NCBI GenBank assembly: GCA_038496445.1
Contig: JALMLS010000466.1
Span: forward strand, 744,001-808,000
Length of the DNA stretch: 64,000 nt
Reading direction: 5' to 3'
DNA from: Trichosphaerium sp. ATCC 40318
Taxonomy: Eukaryota > Discosea > Flabellinia > Trichosidae
This document shows, in pieces, positions 35,020-47,256 of this stretch. The position numbers and the translations under genes were made by a program. Below the pieces are notes generated by a model, which saw only the letters and a list, made by a program, of their open reading frames with translations, was not told the DNA's origin and ran no database searches. Positions within the stretch are counted from its first letter, which is position 1. Every line of letters starts with the position of its first letter.

Positions 35020-35615
35020 CGCTCTAGAAGTATATTAAACTAGCCGCTACCATAAACTGTTTGGGTTTCAAAGAACATACCTCTTCCTTTACTAACAGGT
35101 ATGTGTATAGGAGTAAAATGAGGGAATGAACACCTCTCTAAAAACAATAGTTAGACAATTGATAAAAGATACGAATAGAGACCCTCATCGAGTACTGAGG
35201 TAGACCGGTGACTGTGCTCTATATAGCTACAAGACTATTTACGTACTTCCCCTGAGACATCGAGCTACAACGTTTTGTCTGCATTTTATACTATCGATTT
35301 CTCCCCTCCACAATCTACATGACAAGTGTATATCTTACAAAACACGTTAGACTACGAGAGTGTTAAATGTGTACCCTTGTAGCGAAGTCCACCTAATATA
35401 CCAACTAAACACTCAGCATCTCCTTCACTCTGACACAGGATATACAACGCTCCTCCCCTACTTAAATTATTATCAAACATGGTAGCAGAAATTTAAAATC
35501 ACGTGCGTACAATGCACCCATAGAAGTCAACACATGTATACTTGTCGCTTTATCTATGAAATCTGGCCATATTCTTTGCAACATTATTACATAAAAAGGA
35601 ATAGACAAAACCCTT
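35020..35615 (-). pseudogene. Coding-like exon fragments of an unknown gene
   Basis: Exon-like pieces on the minus strand: MLQRIWPDFIDKATSIHVLTS (from about 35591) joins across an intron containing CACGTG (35500) to RGGALYILCQSEGDAECL and VGILGGLRYK. Further pieces (TKRCSSMSQG; RCSFPHFTPIHIPVSKG) follow downstream, but I could not join them in one clean frame. Either a small gene with poorly visible introns or a relic. No function assigned. The flanks (34946-35019 and 35616-36130) show no coding signal. Confidence 0.3.
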
Positions 35616-36130
35616 TGAAGAGTCGGTTAAAAAATTCGGTTGGTTTTCAGTTGAAAAAAACGCACCCACAACGAGTTCCATATGGATCGCGCCTGTGATG
35701 ATATTAGTATTGTTACAAGCCAGTAACACTTACATTTCGATAATACACCAACGTGAAGATTCTGGACTCGTATGAGAACGCGTACATGCATCACCATGAA
35801 TGCACAAGCCTAATTTAGAGTAGAATGGACACTCCACAGCCATTGCAGTCGAAAAAGTCGTAGAAAACTCATTCTTTCTGTGTTAATTTGTTGCCTAGTA
35901 TAACCCGTAAGTCAAATTAGGTCTACGCAGTCGACATTAACTTTACTTATTTACAAACTAATACATGTCGCATGCGTTGACAGTGTAAGTCTGCAATGTT
36001 TGGATGAATTCTAGCCAACCACAACATTTTGACAAAGCTGCTCCTGGATTTTGCTAGGGTTGCATTTTATTGAAAACTCACAAGAGCCTTTTTTGGTTTA
36101 TTTTCTATTATACAATTTCCATATCCTTCG

Positions 36131-38390
36131 TCAGACTACTCCTGCAATATTGTTAGGACTGGTACAATATCTGTAACGAATACGCACTATGCTATCACGT
36201 GATTGAAATGCTACTACATCTTCATAGTAAACCAAGAATAATGGCAAAAGCTGAGACTCCTTGTGTGGTTTAACAAAAAAAGCAGTGACAAAACTGTAAA
36301 AACATACCTCTGCCAAAACTAGGTTATCATGATCTGGGTATGGACTATCTTCGTCTACTAGTGTGTTCTCAGTACGTCCATCCGTACCTATTCTTTGACG
36401 GAGAGGAAGGTGAAAACTATCATATTGTTTGTTATTAAACGAGAGCGTTGACGCATTTCCGGTGACCTGAAAGAACACAAAAACGTTAGGAGATTCAAAT
36501 ATTCCTCTGTTTGTCTTACTGATAAACAGTTGCAAGTAGAGGCAACACATAAAAGAACCACACCACCTCCTTGGGCAGCGGCCGTTTTAGCTTGTAAACA
36601 AGTATAGTATCCTTCGCCACAGAGATCTTTGAAGTAGATTAGAAAATACTGATAATAAATTGTTTGAAACAAATACCTGTTTTTGGAGACAAAAGGCCTT
36701 CGCCTGTACCGAGTGTACACCATGTAAAAAACGAGTTGATATCATCATACTTATAAATCACAAATGATTCAAGCCGTCCTCTAATCTCATCTTGGAACGA
36801 ATTACTGCTCATAGTTGGTGTCTGAATGACTTTAACTCTGTTTCGTGCATCTAAATAAATTATTACTGACGGAATGAAGTCATCTTGTGTACTCATAACA
36901 GCAATCTTGTACTCGAATGGTGTCTCCAGCATGTTTCTATTACGAATAGCTACTATACGTGTAGGTTTGAATTCTGTACAATCAAACATGTATTCAATAA
37001 TATGGTACAAATTAGATCTTGTGTTCAACACAAATTCTTCAGTTCCATCTTCCCCAGTGAAGAATTTTTTTTTGCCTAGATTACAAGGGTAAGCTTTTGC
37101 TACACAATTTATACTGTAGTACTTGGTGTATGCGATCCAAAGGGACTCCATTTTACTGTATTAAGAGAGACTGGTAAGTACCAAGGCCTTGTAGGATTAC
37201 CAAAGTTTATTCTTGATAAGTTCACTTTAATCTTTTTCGATCTCCTCTTCTGTATCGTATCGTATGTTACCATTCCCTGATCTGCAGTTATCAAATCCGA
37301 TTCCTCTGTAGTATCATATAAATCTACATATTCTCCATGAAAAATGCACCATTCTTTACGCGCTGCAATTCGAATAAGTTGGAGAAAACCAAAACAACTT
37401 TTGTCGGCGTACCAACAAAGAGCATAAGGTAGATTGGTATTGTTGTTTGTAGCCAGTAAAAAATATTCGAGTTTCCAAGACCTAATACCCCCAAGTCACC
37501 AAAGGTTTCTGCAATACCAATAAAGACTCTGAAAATAATACAACAAATGATACAACCCATCAATATTAAAAACTTTAAAAAACATTAATAAAAAAACGAA
37601 GAGCCATTATATTCAGTCGTACGCGCTTTTGGTACTTTGCTAGGTTGTATAAGACCATACCCGACATTGTTGTCATTATAATAACATATATAAAGTAGTA
37701 TATGGCAAATACTAAAGCAGCTCTTCGAACATTTGTATCTTCAGTAGATATGATAATAATAGTAAAAGCAAAAGCTAGCTCAGCTATTACAGCGAATAAT
37801 GACATCCAAAAAAATAACCTCCAAAAACCTGCCTTTTCTAGTACGTATGCCCTATAAACAGACAAGATTAGAAAACAGAAAAAAAACACGTGACGTTTTC
37901 AATTTGGACCAAAAAAGGGTTATTACAAAATTGTTGATTTGTACCACAACACGAGCAATTCAAGGGATATCAAGTACGCCAAAAGTCCAGGTACAGAATA
38001 AAAAGCAACGTGTAGGTTGGTTTCATCCGTTTTGAAAGGTTCAATAGCTATAGCAACTCCTGTATCTGTAGGTATAAAATTGGAAAAAAATCTACTGATA
38101 TTTCCTTTTGGTTTTTTTTTTGGGCTTACACAGAGCGTAAACTACATGACTGCAGAAAAAAATGAGCTCCAGTCGTCTTCGTTTAAAACTTGTAGATTCT
38201 AAGGCAGGTGGGTTTTTCGCTTGAAATGTCGTTGATACGTACTGTATAACAGATAAACGAATGCTAACGCTGTAATGAAATGAATTACGTATGCGGCAAC
38301 CAATAACCAATCATTGATGTCATTAATTGTATCAAAACCTGTACGTGTGCTATTAGTGACATTTTGCCACGAATGGTTTGTTCCAATCAT
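36131..38390 (-). CDS. Multi-span membrane protein with C-terminal ART-like domain
   Basis: Start 38390 gives a glycosylatable N-terminus (NHSWQNVTNST) and then about six or seven hydrophobic segments (LLVAAYVIHFITALAFVYLL, SVPGLLAYLISLELLVL, FWMSLFAVIAELAFAFTIIII, LVFAIYYFIYVIIMTTMSGMV, WLQTTIPIYLMLFV). A 26-nt intron (37156-37181) joins the membrane part in frame to a cytosolic region of ~300 residues. The C-terminal ~130 residues have GEGLLSP-KTG-DLCGEGYYTCLQAKTAAAQGG and later DNLVLAESQLLPLFLVYYE, a layout like PARP/ART catalytic domains (G..fG.GiYf..., then the final P-x-flv-y strand). The first triad His appears replaced, so an inactive or divergent fold is possible. The 7TM call is solid; the ART call is tentative. 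Confidence 0.5.
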
Positions 38391-38516
38391 TGATTGTGTA
38401 TTTAATGCAAATTGTGACAGTCAAATTTCGTCTTTGTAAGTGCTGTTTTACTACACCACCACAAGCGCACCAAGGTATATCTGTCTAATACATTTACGAA
38501 GGACTTGTTTTATAAA
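38391..38516. promoter_or_regulatory. Compact bidirectional promoter
   Basis: Only 126 bp separate the start codons of the membrane protein (minus) and cactin (plus), so both core promoters must overlap here. No motif is obvious apart from CACCACCACAAGC-type sequence near 38456-38466. Confidence 0.5.
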
Positions 38517-40595
38517 ATGTCGTACGACTCGAAAAGAAAGAGCGAATACGATGATGAAGACAGGAAGTCTAAGCGCCACAAACGCGAAGGTACGGCTAAT
38601 TTACACCTGTGAACAAAATCTTTGGCAATGCTTTTGCTTTGATTTTATAACATCCTGTACAGAGAAGAAGGACGGAAAGTTCACTTGGAGCCTTCGTAGA
38701 GAAAAACTAAAAGCAGAAGGCAAAGATCCAGATGCAAACGCCAAAATGCGTGAAGAAGAGCGTAAACAAGAAATTGAACTGCAAATTGAGCGTATGACAG
38801 AAATGCAAAAGCAAAGAGACCAAAGAAGACAAGACAGGTACGACATTGAACCGTATGAGGCCAGACAAGCATTAAATAACCTATTTTAAGTTTAAACAAC
38901 AGTTTTTTGTAACTGTGACTTTTAAAGCAAACAGAAACATTTATTCAGCCTTCTTACGCGGTTTTAGAGAGGTACCAAGCGATTTTAACCAAGAAGAGTA
39001 CGATGAAGAGATGAGAAGAGAAGAAATGTTTCAGTTCAACCAATCAAAAGCAAGAGCACAGATTAGGGTCCAAGGAAACCGCGCACATGCTATAGATCAG
39101 CTATACGCAAATGTAGCACTACCAGAGTTCCATGCAGTTGTCCCTGAGATTGTTCTTCAACATTTGAACTTACCTCAATTGAAAGACACTGAAAACGATC
39201 GTATGATATACTCTGCAAGAGATGAAGATAATACTGTATACTGGGACTCTGTAGGAGAGTTATTAAACTACGCTATAAAGAAAAAAGAAAAAGAAGCTGA
39301 AAGAACGTCCTCAAGGTGGAGTGAATCGAATGCAGTTCATAAAGGAGTATCTGCGGACGTTGAAAAAATATTTGTGGTACGTATACGCAACGCTAAAGCT
39401 CAATCAAACCGTTTTAACGAAGATTTTATTATTTTATTTTTTTGTAAAGTCGTGTTGTTCGTGCTGAATGTACCAATTCTGGTTTATTCTTTGAGCCTAC
39501 AACGATTTAAGATGAAGAAATCATTTACTCACCGTTTTCGCTTAGGGTAAGACAATAGACGAGCTAAATAAGCTTGAAAAGCAAATATCATCAAAGATAG
39601 ACAGTGGACAAGCTCTTGATGAAGAATATTGGGAGTCTATGCTCGAGACGTTGAAGATTTTCAGGGCTAGATGTATTTGTAAGCAAGAAATAGATCGTGT
39701 TAATCCTACAGCAAAGTTTGCAAAGGCTTGGCGTGGAGGTAAAGCCATTATACAAAGAGTAGTCCCAAAGCCAAAACCACAAGTGGAATCTCTTGCAAAG
39801 GCTAAATTACGGCGTATTCAGGCTGCCAGAATGTCAGGTATGTCTCTAGCGTTGATTTAAAGGACATTTGAGCAAAAAAATTACCTTTTTTTACATTCCA
39901 GCTACGCGTTTGAACACTACGTGTCTGTTCTTAAAATGCATGTTCTGTTTCTAAATGTTGTTTAGGACGACGTGTACTTAATGATAGAGCCGCTTATAAG
40001 GTTGAAAGGCAAAAAGGACTTACTGAGAAGGAGGAAGAATTCAATGTAGCTTTTCCAATTGAGCGTGAGTATAAATGGACAGAACGGATGCCAGACGTAC
40101 AACCACGTATGCCTCTATTCTACAATAGGGTTATTGAAGAGATTGAATGGAATAAATACAATATAACACATTACGATGATGATAATCCTCCACCAAAAAC
40201 TCCTCAAGTAAGACGACAGCTGAGATTGTAGTGGTGTTTACTTAACTTTTTTTTTAAAGGGTTACAAGTTCACTTTGTTTTATGGTGAGATGATTCCTCT
40301 TCCTGGTGAAACTGGAACTCATACGCCTAAGTGGAGGAAACATCGTATTGATGATGATCCTAATCATATTTTGATTGAGTTTGTTGCTGGTCCACCGTAT
40401 AAGAATATCGCGTTTAAAATAGAGAACAAGCCATGGTACGTTTTTTTTGAGTGATTTTTTTTTTGTGAATTTTGTTGCTTACTGAAATTGTGCAGGGAGA
40501 TGGTTGGACGTAATAGAAATAATTTTAAGAATTGCTTTCAAAATGGAGTGTTGAGCCTTTGGTTTGAATTTAAGAGATTTAAATACAGACGTTAA
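38517..40595 (+). CDS. CACTIN: Cactin, spliceosome-associated protein
   Basis: Six or seven exons from ATG 38517: a Lys/Asp/Arg-rich start, coiled-coil (EEERKQEIELQIERMTEMQ), the conserved mid-domain (EEMFQFNQSKARAQIRVQG, EEYWESMLETLKIFRA) and the hallmark C-terminal domain. That domain reads PLFYNRVIEEIEWNKYN, THYDDDNPPPKTPQ, GYKFTLFYGEMIPL, VAGPPYKNIAFKIENKPW and SLWFEFKRFKYRR, ending at TAA 40593-40595. Cactin acts in the late spliceosome and promotes splicing fidelity and sister-chromatid cohesion. Length and order agree with the family. A splicing factor fits this intron-dense genome. Confidence 0.95.
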
Positions 40596-40927
40596 GTCAA
40601 AATAACAACAGAGTGAAAAGAAAATTGTAGAATAAAGAGTTGAGTTGTACACAAAAGTTGCACAAAAAGATGATTTCTGTTAGGGCACTTTGTATGTATA
40701 ATTCTGTCAGTGTCCGTTTTAGAGAGAACTTATTCATGTATTGTCGGAATCCGTCTTTCTCTTGTAGTTGGTGAGTAGAATAAATACAGTTTAGGATCAG
40801 CTTTGCTTAAAAAGTTGAGGCTTTGCAAAAAATTGTGTAAGTAATAAAACAATAAATATGGTAGACGGTTGTACAACATTCAAATGTATTTCATACAAGT
40901 AAAAAAAACCGCAATAAGTTACAATCC
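40596..40927. other. Convergent 3' intergenic region
   Basis: About 330 bp between the converging 3' ends of cactin and the DUF547 gene. AATAAA-like signals occur near 40632 and 40779. No gene. Confidence 0.5.
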
Positions 40928-43900
40928 CTACACAGCAGTCTCATCTGTTTCTTCTACATTCTCGTCACCTTCTGGAGCATCTTCAGTAGAATCCATTACT
41001 AGATCTATGTCACCGGATTCAGACTCTACATTTTCTTCAGGTGTTTCTACTGATTCTGCAGGTGTGTCCTCTACTTCAGGTTCTTCATCTGCATTCTCTT
41101 CTACTGGGGACTCTGGCTCATCTTGGGTATCCTCAGATTCCTCTGGCGCATCTTTTGGTGTCTCGGTGGCGTCAGCGTCTGCAACAACTTCTTCTTGTGG
41201 TTGTTCTGTTGTCTCTTCTACTTCAGGAGCAGATTCGTCTTCTACAGGAGCTTCAGGTTCAACTGCTGGAGTGTCTTCAGTTTCGTCCTCAACAGCTGGT
41301 GTCTCCTCATCTTGGGTATCCTCAGTTTCCTCAGTCGCGACTTCAGTTGTATCTTCTTCGGCTGGAGCAGCTTCAGTTTCTTCACTTGCTTCAGGTTCTT
41401 CAGCAGCTGGAGCATCATCAGTCTTGTCCTCAACTGGGGACTCAGGCTCTTCAACAGCTGGAGCGTCTACAGTCTCGTCCTCAACAGCTGGGGTATCCTC
41501 GGTTGTTTCAGTTTCCTCAGCAACATCTTCAGTTGTATCTTCAGCTGTTTCTTCAGCTACTTCAGGCTCAGCTTCATCAGTTGTTTCTGGTTCTTCTACA
41601 ACATCATTTGTCTCAGGTTCAGCAACTGGCTCAGCAACTTCTGGTTCTTCTGTCTCGACTTCAGGTTGAGGTTCATCCTCAACTGGATCTTCACTTGCAG
41701 GCGCAGCTACATCCTCAACAGGAGCCTCTGGTTCGTCTTCAACAGGAGCTTCTGGTTCTTCAGTGGTTTCCTCAGCAGGAGTTTCTGTTTCTTCAGCTAC
41801 TTCAGGCTCAGCTTCTTCAACAGGATCCTCAGATTCTTCTACAGCTGGAACATCTTCAGTTGTGTCCTCAGCGTCTTCAGTATTTTCAGGTTCTTCGACT
41901 GGAGATGTCTCCACTGGCTCTTCAGTTTCGGCATCAGCAATAGGTTCTTCTGCAGTTTGCTCGACATCTTCGGTAGGAGTTGACTCAACATCTTCTAGTG
42001 GAGATTCGGCTGTATTGTCTTGGGTTTCTTCTGGTTGCTCTGGTGCTTCTTCTGGTGTCTCTTCAGCAACAACTTCTTGTGGCTCTTCAACTGGCTCCGG
42101 TTCAGGTTCAGCTACGGCCTCAACAGGTGCTTCAGGTTCTTCTGCTGGTTCAGGCTCAGATACGTCTTCAACTGGAGCTTCAGGCTCAGCTACATCCTCA
42201 ACAGGTGCTTCAGGTTCTTGAGCTGGCTCCGGTTCAGGTTCAGCTACGGCCTCAACAGGTGCTTCAGGTTCTTCTGCTGGTTCTGGTTCAGGTTCAGATA
42301 CATCTTCAACTGGCTCAGCTTCTGGCTCAGATACGTCTTCAACAGGTGCTTCAGGTTCTTCAGCTTGCTCCGGTTCCGGTTCAGGTTCAGCTACGTCCTC
42401 AACAGGTGCTTCAGGTTCTTCTGCTGGTTCAGGCACAGATACGTCTTCAGCAGGAGTTTCTGGCTCAGCTTCGTCTTCAACAACAGGTTCTTGTGCTTCT
42501 TCTGCTTTTGGTTGTTCTGCTTCTTCTTGTTTATCTTCAACGGCATCTTCGCTGGCAACTACATTATCTTCAGTTTCTTCTGGCATGTCATTAGCCTCTT
42601 TAGCATCATCGACTGCAGCGTCAATAATATCCAGAGCGTCTTCTACTACTTCTTCAGCAGCAGCAACTGTATCATCAACAATATCTTCTGCTTTTTCAAC
42701 TAAGTCTTGAGCAATTGTTGCTTCTTGTGGTTCCTCTTTTTCTTCTTCTTTGTTTTCTTCTTTTTCATCAGTTTCAGCTTTTTCTACGGCTACAGGTTCT
42801 TCTTCACCTTCACTTTCTTTGGCAGCATCTTTTTCTTCATTATCGGAACCATCTTCGGATTTCTTCTCTGGTTCTTCAGCAGACTTTTTGTCTTCTTCTG
42901 TTTCTTTCTTGTCAGCTTCTGGTTGATCGATAGAAGCCTTAGGTAGAACAGGGTATAAGTTTTCAGTTCCAGGACCAACACTATGAGAGGGTACCTCAAC
43001 TTCAGGAGCAGGCTAAACTTTGGTGTTAAAAGTACAATCAACAAAATCAATATTATTTACCTGCAATAATGGAGCGTTCTTGTGGCTGTTTAGTCTCCAA
43101 TCATAAGAGTGAAATACAACTTTAACTCTCACAGGGTCAAAAGAATCACCCTCCCAGTATTGTGCAATGAATTTGCGAACACCTCCTTTGGCCTGAACGA
43201 CAAGAAATAAGAACAAAGAACAAAACGAAGAAAAAAGGTGGTTGAACTGATCTTTTTTTTTTTACGTACCCTGAATACATCAGAAAACCGTTTAAAGAAT
43301 GTACAGACATGCAACCTACCGTCTTCAAGACGAACTGCTGAGCTGTTGATGAAACGCTTTGTAGCTGCTTCCATGTCGGCTTCGATAGTTTCCTAAGCGT
43401 AATCAGACGGTTTTAGTGACAGATTTGTGGCTGTTATTTGCTTACAGCGTCGTATGGTTCTTTTTTGAGTCTACAAAATGGATTAGCGATTAGTTAACGT
43501 TTTGTGGTCGTACCTTGGGCATGACAGCACTGCGCTGTTAATGCAAAAATATACTCTCGGTTCACGCATATTTTTTAGGACTTTAGATAGAAACATCTTT
43601 ATTGTTACGCTAACGCCTGCAATAGTGTATCGCCTAGCAAATGTCACAAAATAGGAAAGTTTTTTTATGCTTTGTACCTCCGCGCAAAGCTCCAACGTCT
43701 TAATATTGATGTATGACCAGGATAGTTAGGCTCAGACGTCAATTTTAAAGTGACGCCGTGGATTACGACATAGTTGTACGCGTTGATATAAAACGCCAGC
43801 ATATCTTGTGTTGTAAAGTCGCTGATATCCTGGAGAGCAAAGAAGTCAATATTTCTTGCCAATCCTTCAGGCTCCTTCAAAATCGCGCTAAACACATTTA

Positions 43901-44121
43901 GAGGGTCTCTACAAGCAAAAAGACATAGTGTAGTGAAGAAATAGACTTTGCAAACGCGTTTTCGTTTTAGCAAGCGAGAAACAAACAACAAACGCTCCAA
44001 TACGATTTTTGAGCGTTAATAGCTGATATACGCACTCATAATTAACTAAACCTTGTTCATCGATGAACTTTGCTAGCGAGTAAAAGCCAACATCACCTTC
44101 TTCATCTTGAACAGGTTCCAT
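40928..44121 (-). CDS. DUF547 protein with long acidic repeat tail
   Basis: Start 44121. Exons 1-6 (44121 to ~43060) encode a full DUF547 domain: MEPVQDEEGDVGFYSLAKF, DMLAFYINAYNYVVIHGV, EPRVYFCINSAVLSCPR, then RFINSSAVRLEDGRLHV, YWEGD and SYDWRLN. The last exon (about 43013-40928) is a single ~695-residue low-complexity tail rich in Glu, Pro, Val, Ala, Asp and Thr. It is first Lys/Glu-rich, then built of repeats such as AEEPEAPVEDVSEPEPEP, and nearly lacks basic residues in its last two thirds. Expect an extended, strongly acidic chain. DUF547 is often found with DEP or Ser-rich regions in plants and protists; its biochemical role is unknown. Antisense open frames here are artefacts of codon bias. 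Confidence 0.85.
41700..42480 (-). repeat. Degenerate tandem repeats encoding EPEAPVEDV-type units
   Basis: Within the last exon of the DUF547 gene. On the plus strand the DNA shows recurring blocks like GGTTCTTCTGCTGGTTC and GCTACGTCCTCAACAGGTGC. Units of about 54-60 bp encode EEPEAPVE(D/A)V(A/S)EPEPEP, repeated around eight times between ~42060 and 42460 and more diverged beyond. Likely length-variable between strains (inference). Confidence 0.75.
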
Positions 44122-45231
44122 GCTGCTACAATAACAAACACTGACTTATTTTGGTGTTTTTCACTCAACAGAAAAAAGCATGTGCGATTATTCAACGCAA
44201 AAAATGTGGAGGGGACAGGTAGCCACGGATTGGATTCAAACGATTACTGTTGACACTATTGCTAGCTTGAGCATCCTTGGTTGACAGTATTGGCGTATTA
44301 TTTACAATTTCTTTCAAACTGGCTTCTCCAAACTCTTCAAATAGGAATACTGAATTGGAACAAAAGCACCAAGCCTTACTGTATGGTAGTAGACAAATGT
44401 TCTTTAAGCAAATACGTTAACATGAGAGGCGACCCGTGGTGAGTTAAAATTCACTTTTCATAAATCACGTGATGAATTTTAAAAGGTCCATGTGTGAAAG
44501 CAAAGCTACGGATGAAATTAGACACTGTAGGTACGACATTATTCGTTATGTAGAAGTTATGTTGAGAACTCAGAGCGTGCGTGCATACTAACTGCGAATT
44601 GTTTTCGTGTTTGAGTTGCACGAACAACCAAGTAGGGCGCTCAACAATTCGTTGCTTGAAAAAAAGCGCCTACGAATAAAATCGAAACCTCATGAGCGTG
44701 GACGTCACCGCTGTATCGGTTGTATCGAGTGTATTGGTAAACCAAAGGTAAATTAGAATCAGCTGTATTCTCGCTAGCGCTTCTTACCTCGTAGCAACAG
44801 TTAGCATGGTAGTGATACCTGTTTACATTTCATCGCCGAGAAATCTGAAGTCAAGAACTGTATCTAACTACCACGTTTGAGCTTTATGTCGGAACCTCCT
44901 TTATGACATCATGCACCTTCAATTTGGTTTCCAACAAACGTCAGAATTACTTCAATTGAGATGTAGCCTAAGTAATTATTGTTTTTGTAGTATAGCTCTG
45001 CAGTTTTCAGTTCGTGAAGTTTGGTACTTTTTTTGTGTAAAACTTGCAGTTGAACGGTTTATTTCTTTCACACACTTTCCTATCACAAAGCGATGGTACC
45101 ATAGTTGTTTGTTTGTAGTATTTTTTTCTCACAAAATAAAAAGAAGTCGTTTACTATATTAGACATTTTCGCCGCAAGAGGTGTAACTGGCGCTTAGACT
45201 TGCAGACAAGCTTATATATTGAGTACATAAA
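44122..45231. other. Long intergenic region with one coding-like remnant
   Basis: About 1.1 kb between divergent genes. A minus-strand frame at 44192-44390 reads like protein (LFEEFGEASLKEIVNN, LNPIRGYLSPPHF) but has no start codon and no clear upstream exon, so it may be a relic or terminal exon. One CACGTG at 44466. Nothing else recognised. Confidence 0.4.
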
Positions 45232-47118
45232 ATGGTGTTTACTGCTAGCAAAGCGTTAATCGCTTTTTTTATTACTTTATCAGTCTCTACTTGCTTTTGC
45301 GCACAAGTAGACTTATTGGAAGAAGATTTCAGCAGAGATCCAGCCTCAATAATTTCAAGCGCTTTATTTTTCATTACAGAACCCTCAAGCTATTTCGGAG
45401 TACAACGTCCACAAAATGATGGCTTTGGGTTCCAAACGGGTCCACCCGATTTTCTTCCTTCGTATTCAATTGCTTCATCAACGTACCTGGTCCTACGGGA
45501 AGTTTCAGAGGAATTCATTAGATGGAATGGTGTGCATTGTTCTTTTTCTCGGAGTGTTTTTTACCAATCTTATTTATACTTTTAGGTTTACCGCTAGCTT
45601 CGGGTGTACCTCATGAATTGCGTTTAATAATACGCTTGGCTCATGATCCAAGCAACAACGCAACAGCTGGAAACGCATCATTCTCCATAAAGCCGTCAAC
45701 CGGTACAAAAAGAAACCGCTAACTTTTTTTTGTACTGACCCTAATAAGACACCGAATGGACTGACGTTATGTGCTTCACTGGAGGATTGACAATGTATGG
45801 TTGTTCAAGTGCTTCTCCAGTATCGATTCAGCTATCTGAGACTGAGTTTTCTATCGATTTCAACTATACCGGAGGCAATATGGACCTACGCTTCATTGCA
45901 AGTATTCCAAATCAGGACATAGCTCTCAGCTACGTCTACTTAATCAAAGACCCAACGCCACCGCCTACAACTGCTGCACCTACTACTATGGCGCCAACTA
46001 TGGCACCAACCACTATGCCTCCGACAGTGGCACCTACTACTATTATGCCAACAATGGCACCTACAACAGCCGCACCAACTGCATCGCCAACTGCATCACC
46101 AACGAATGTCATAATACCTCCAACTGCACCTACTGTCGCCTTTCCAGATGTTGAACCGCGAGTTGACTGCGTTATGGATAATCTTGATGGCACATTTACT
46201 GCCTTTTTGGGATGGACTGCTCCAGTACGTTTTTTTTGAAAATATTAACGTACTACTCCTTTCAACTGAGCTAACTCATATTCAGGAACCAGTTGAGGTA
46301 TTGGTAGGTGAAAACAATAGGATTTCTTCAGCGCCTCAAGGATTACCTAACCAACCTACAATCTTCAATGGTACTCCTGGGTTCTTTCCAACTGAAGGAT
46401 TGTACGAATTTAAGTTCGATGGTACCTCTACAAGTTGGACTCTTGGCGTACGTTTTTCAACAGCAATATGCATCTGATAGATATTAGAAAGGTGTGGTCA
46501 ACTTTAGAGGAGGTGATTCAAGTACTGCTTGCAAGACAGATGGTATTTAACTACTTTTTTTTGCCTGCTTGGAACATCGCTAATTGTTTAAAACTTTAGC
46601 TGCCTCTATTGCACTTGGTGTAAGCAACGCATTCCCACTTGGAGATACTCTATTGCGCACAATAGGCGATAAAATTCTTCAAGCTATGGGTCTTACAGAC
46701 GCAGATGCTATAACTACACAGGCGCCTGATGCATCCTCCAAACGACAAGCAGCAACTACTGTTACAATTTCGATCACAAGTAACGGAGGTAAGGTTTTTG
46801 TAGTATTTAGCAACTCTGACTCCCAATATAGGTAACTCTGGTACCGTAGCAACTACAGTGGCCAGTTTTGCTTCAAATGCAGATACTTTACAGACTACAA
46901 TAACTGAGTTGAACACCGAGGGTGCTACTGTTACCGTACGTACTTCTTGTTTGTATATTGTTTAACTCAACTCGTTGTAGACGTCTCCGGCTATTGTAGC
47001 GCCAACTTCTGTAGTTGTGGCTGACCGAAGAGCAGCACCTACTTCTCTTGGGTATAAAGCAACTGTAAACACACTGCTAGTATTGTGTACTGTCTCCCTC
47101 GTTGTGTTTATGTATTAA
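45232..47118 (+). CDS. PT-rich, GPI-anchored surface protein
   Basis: The signal peptide is MVFTASKALIAFFITLSVSTCFC. An N-terminal beta-domain (to ~45940) includes LEEDFSRDPASI and CFTGGLTMYGC. A ~60-residue Thr/Pro/Ala stalk (PTTAAPTTMAPTMAPTTMPP type, 45955-46130) should be O-glycosylated. A second domain follows (RVDCVMDNLDGTFTAFLGW, PVEVLVGENNRI, GTPGFFPTEGLYEFKFDG, TSWTLG), a layout often seen in secreted adhesive proteins. The C-terminus ends in a hydrophobic helix (LLVLCTVSLVVFMY), typical of GPI addition. About eight exons, joins in phase except the junction near 45530-45590, which is uncertain. Probably exposed at the cell surface. Confidence 0.7.
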
Positions 47119-47256
47119 TTTGTATCTGTCACGTAGTGACATTATTCGTTTATTTTTTTGATTGTACAGAACGAATTAAGTAAATAGTGTTAAGTTAGCC
47201 TTGCGATTGTTTTTGAAATTATTCTGGCTGAGTGACACTTGAAACGACACGAGGTT

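Noticed and set aside
40869-42703. Long plus-strand open frames rich in Ser, Leu/Gln or Phe opposite the acidic repeat
   Set aside because: They are mirror frames of the biased GAA/CCA/GTT codons of the DUF547 repeat exon; no start context, domain or splicing supports them.
44210-44290. tRNA-like B-box (GGATTCAAACG)
   Set aside because: No acceptor stem, anticodon arm or A-box could be built around it, and the segment is part of a coding-like frame on the minus strand.
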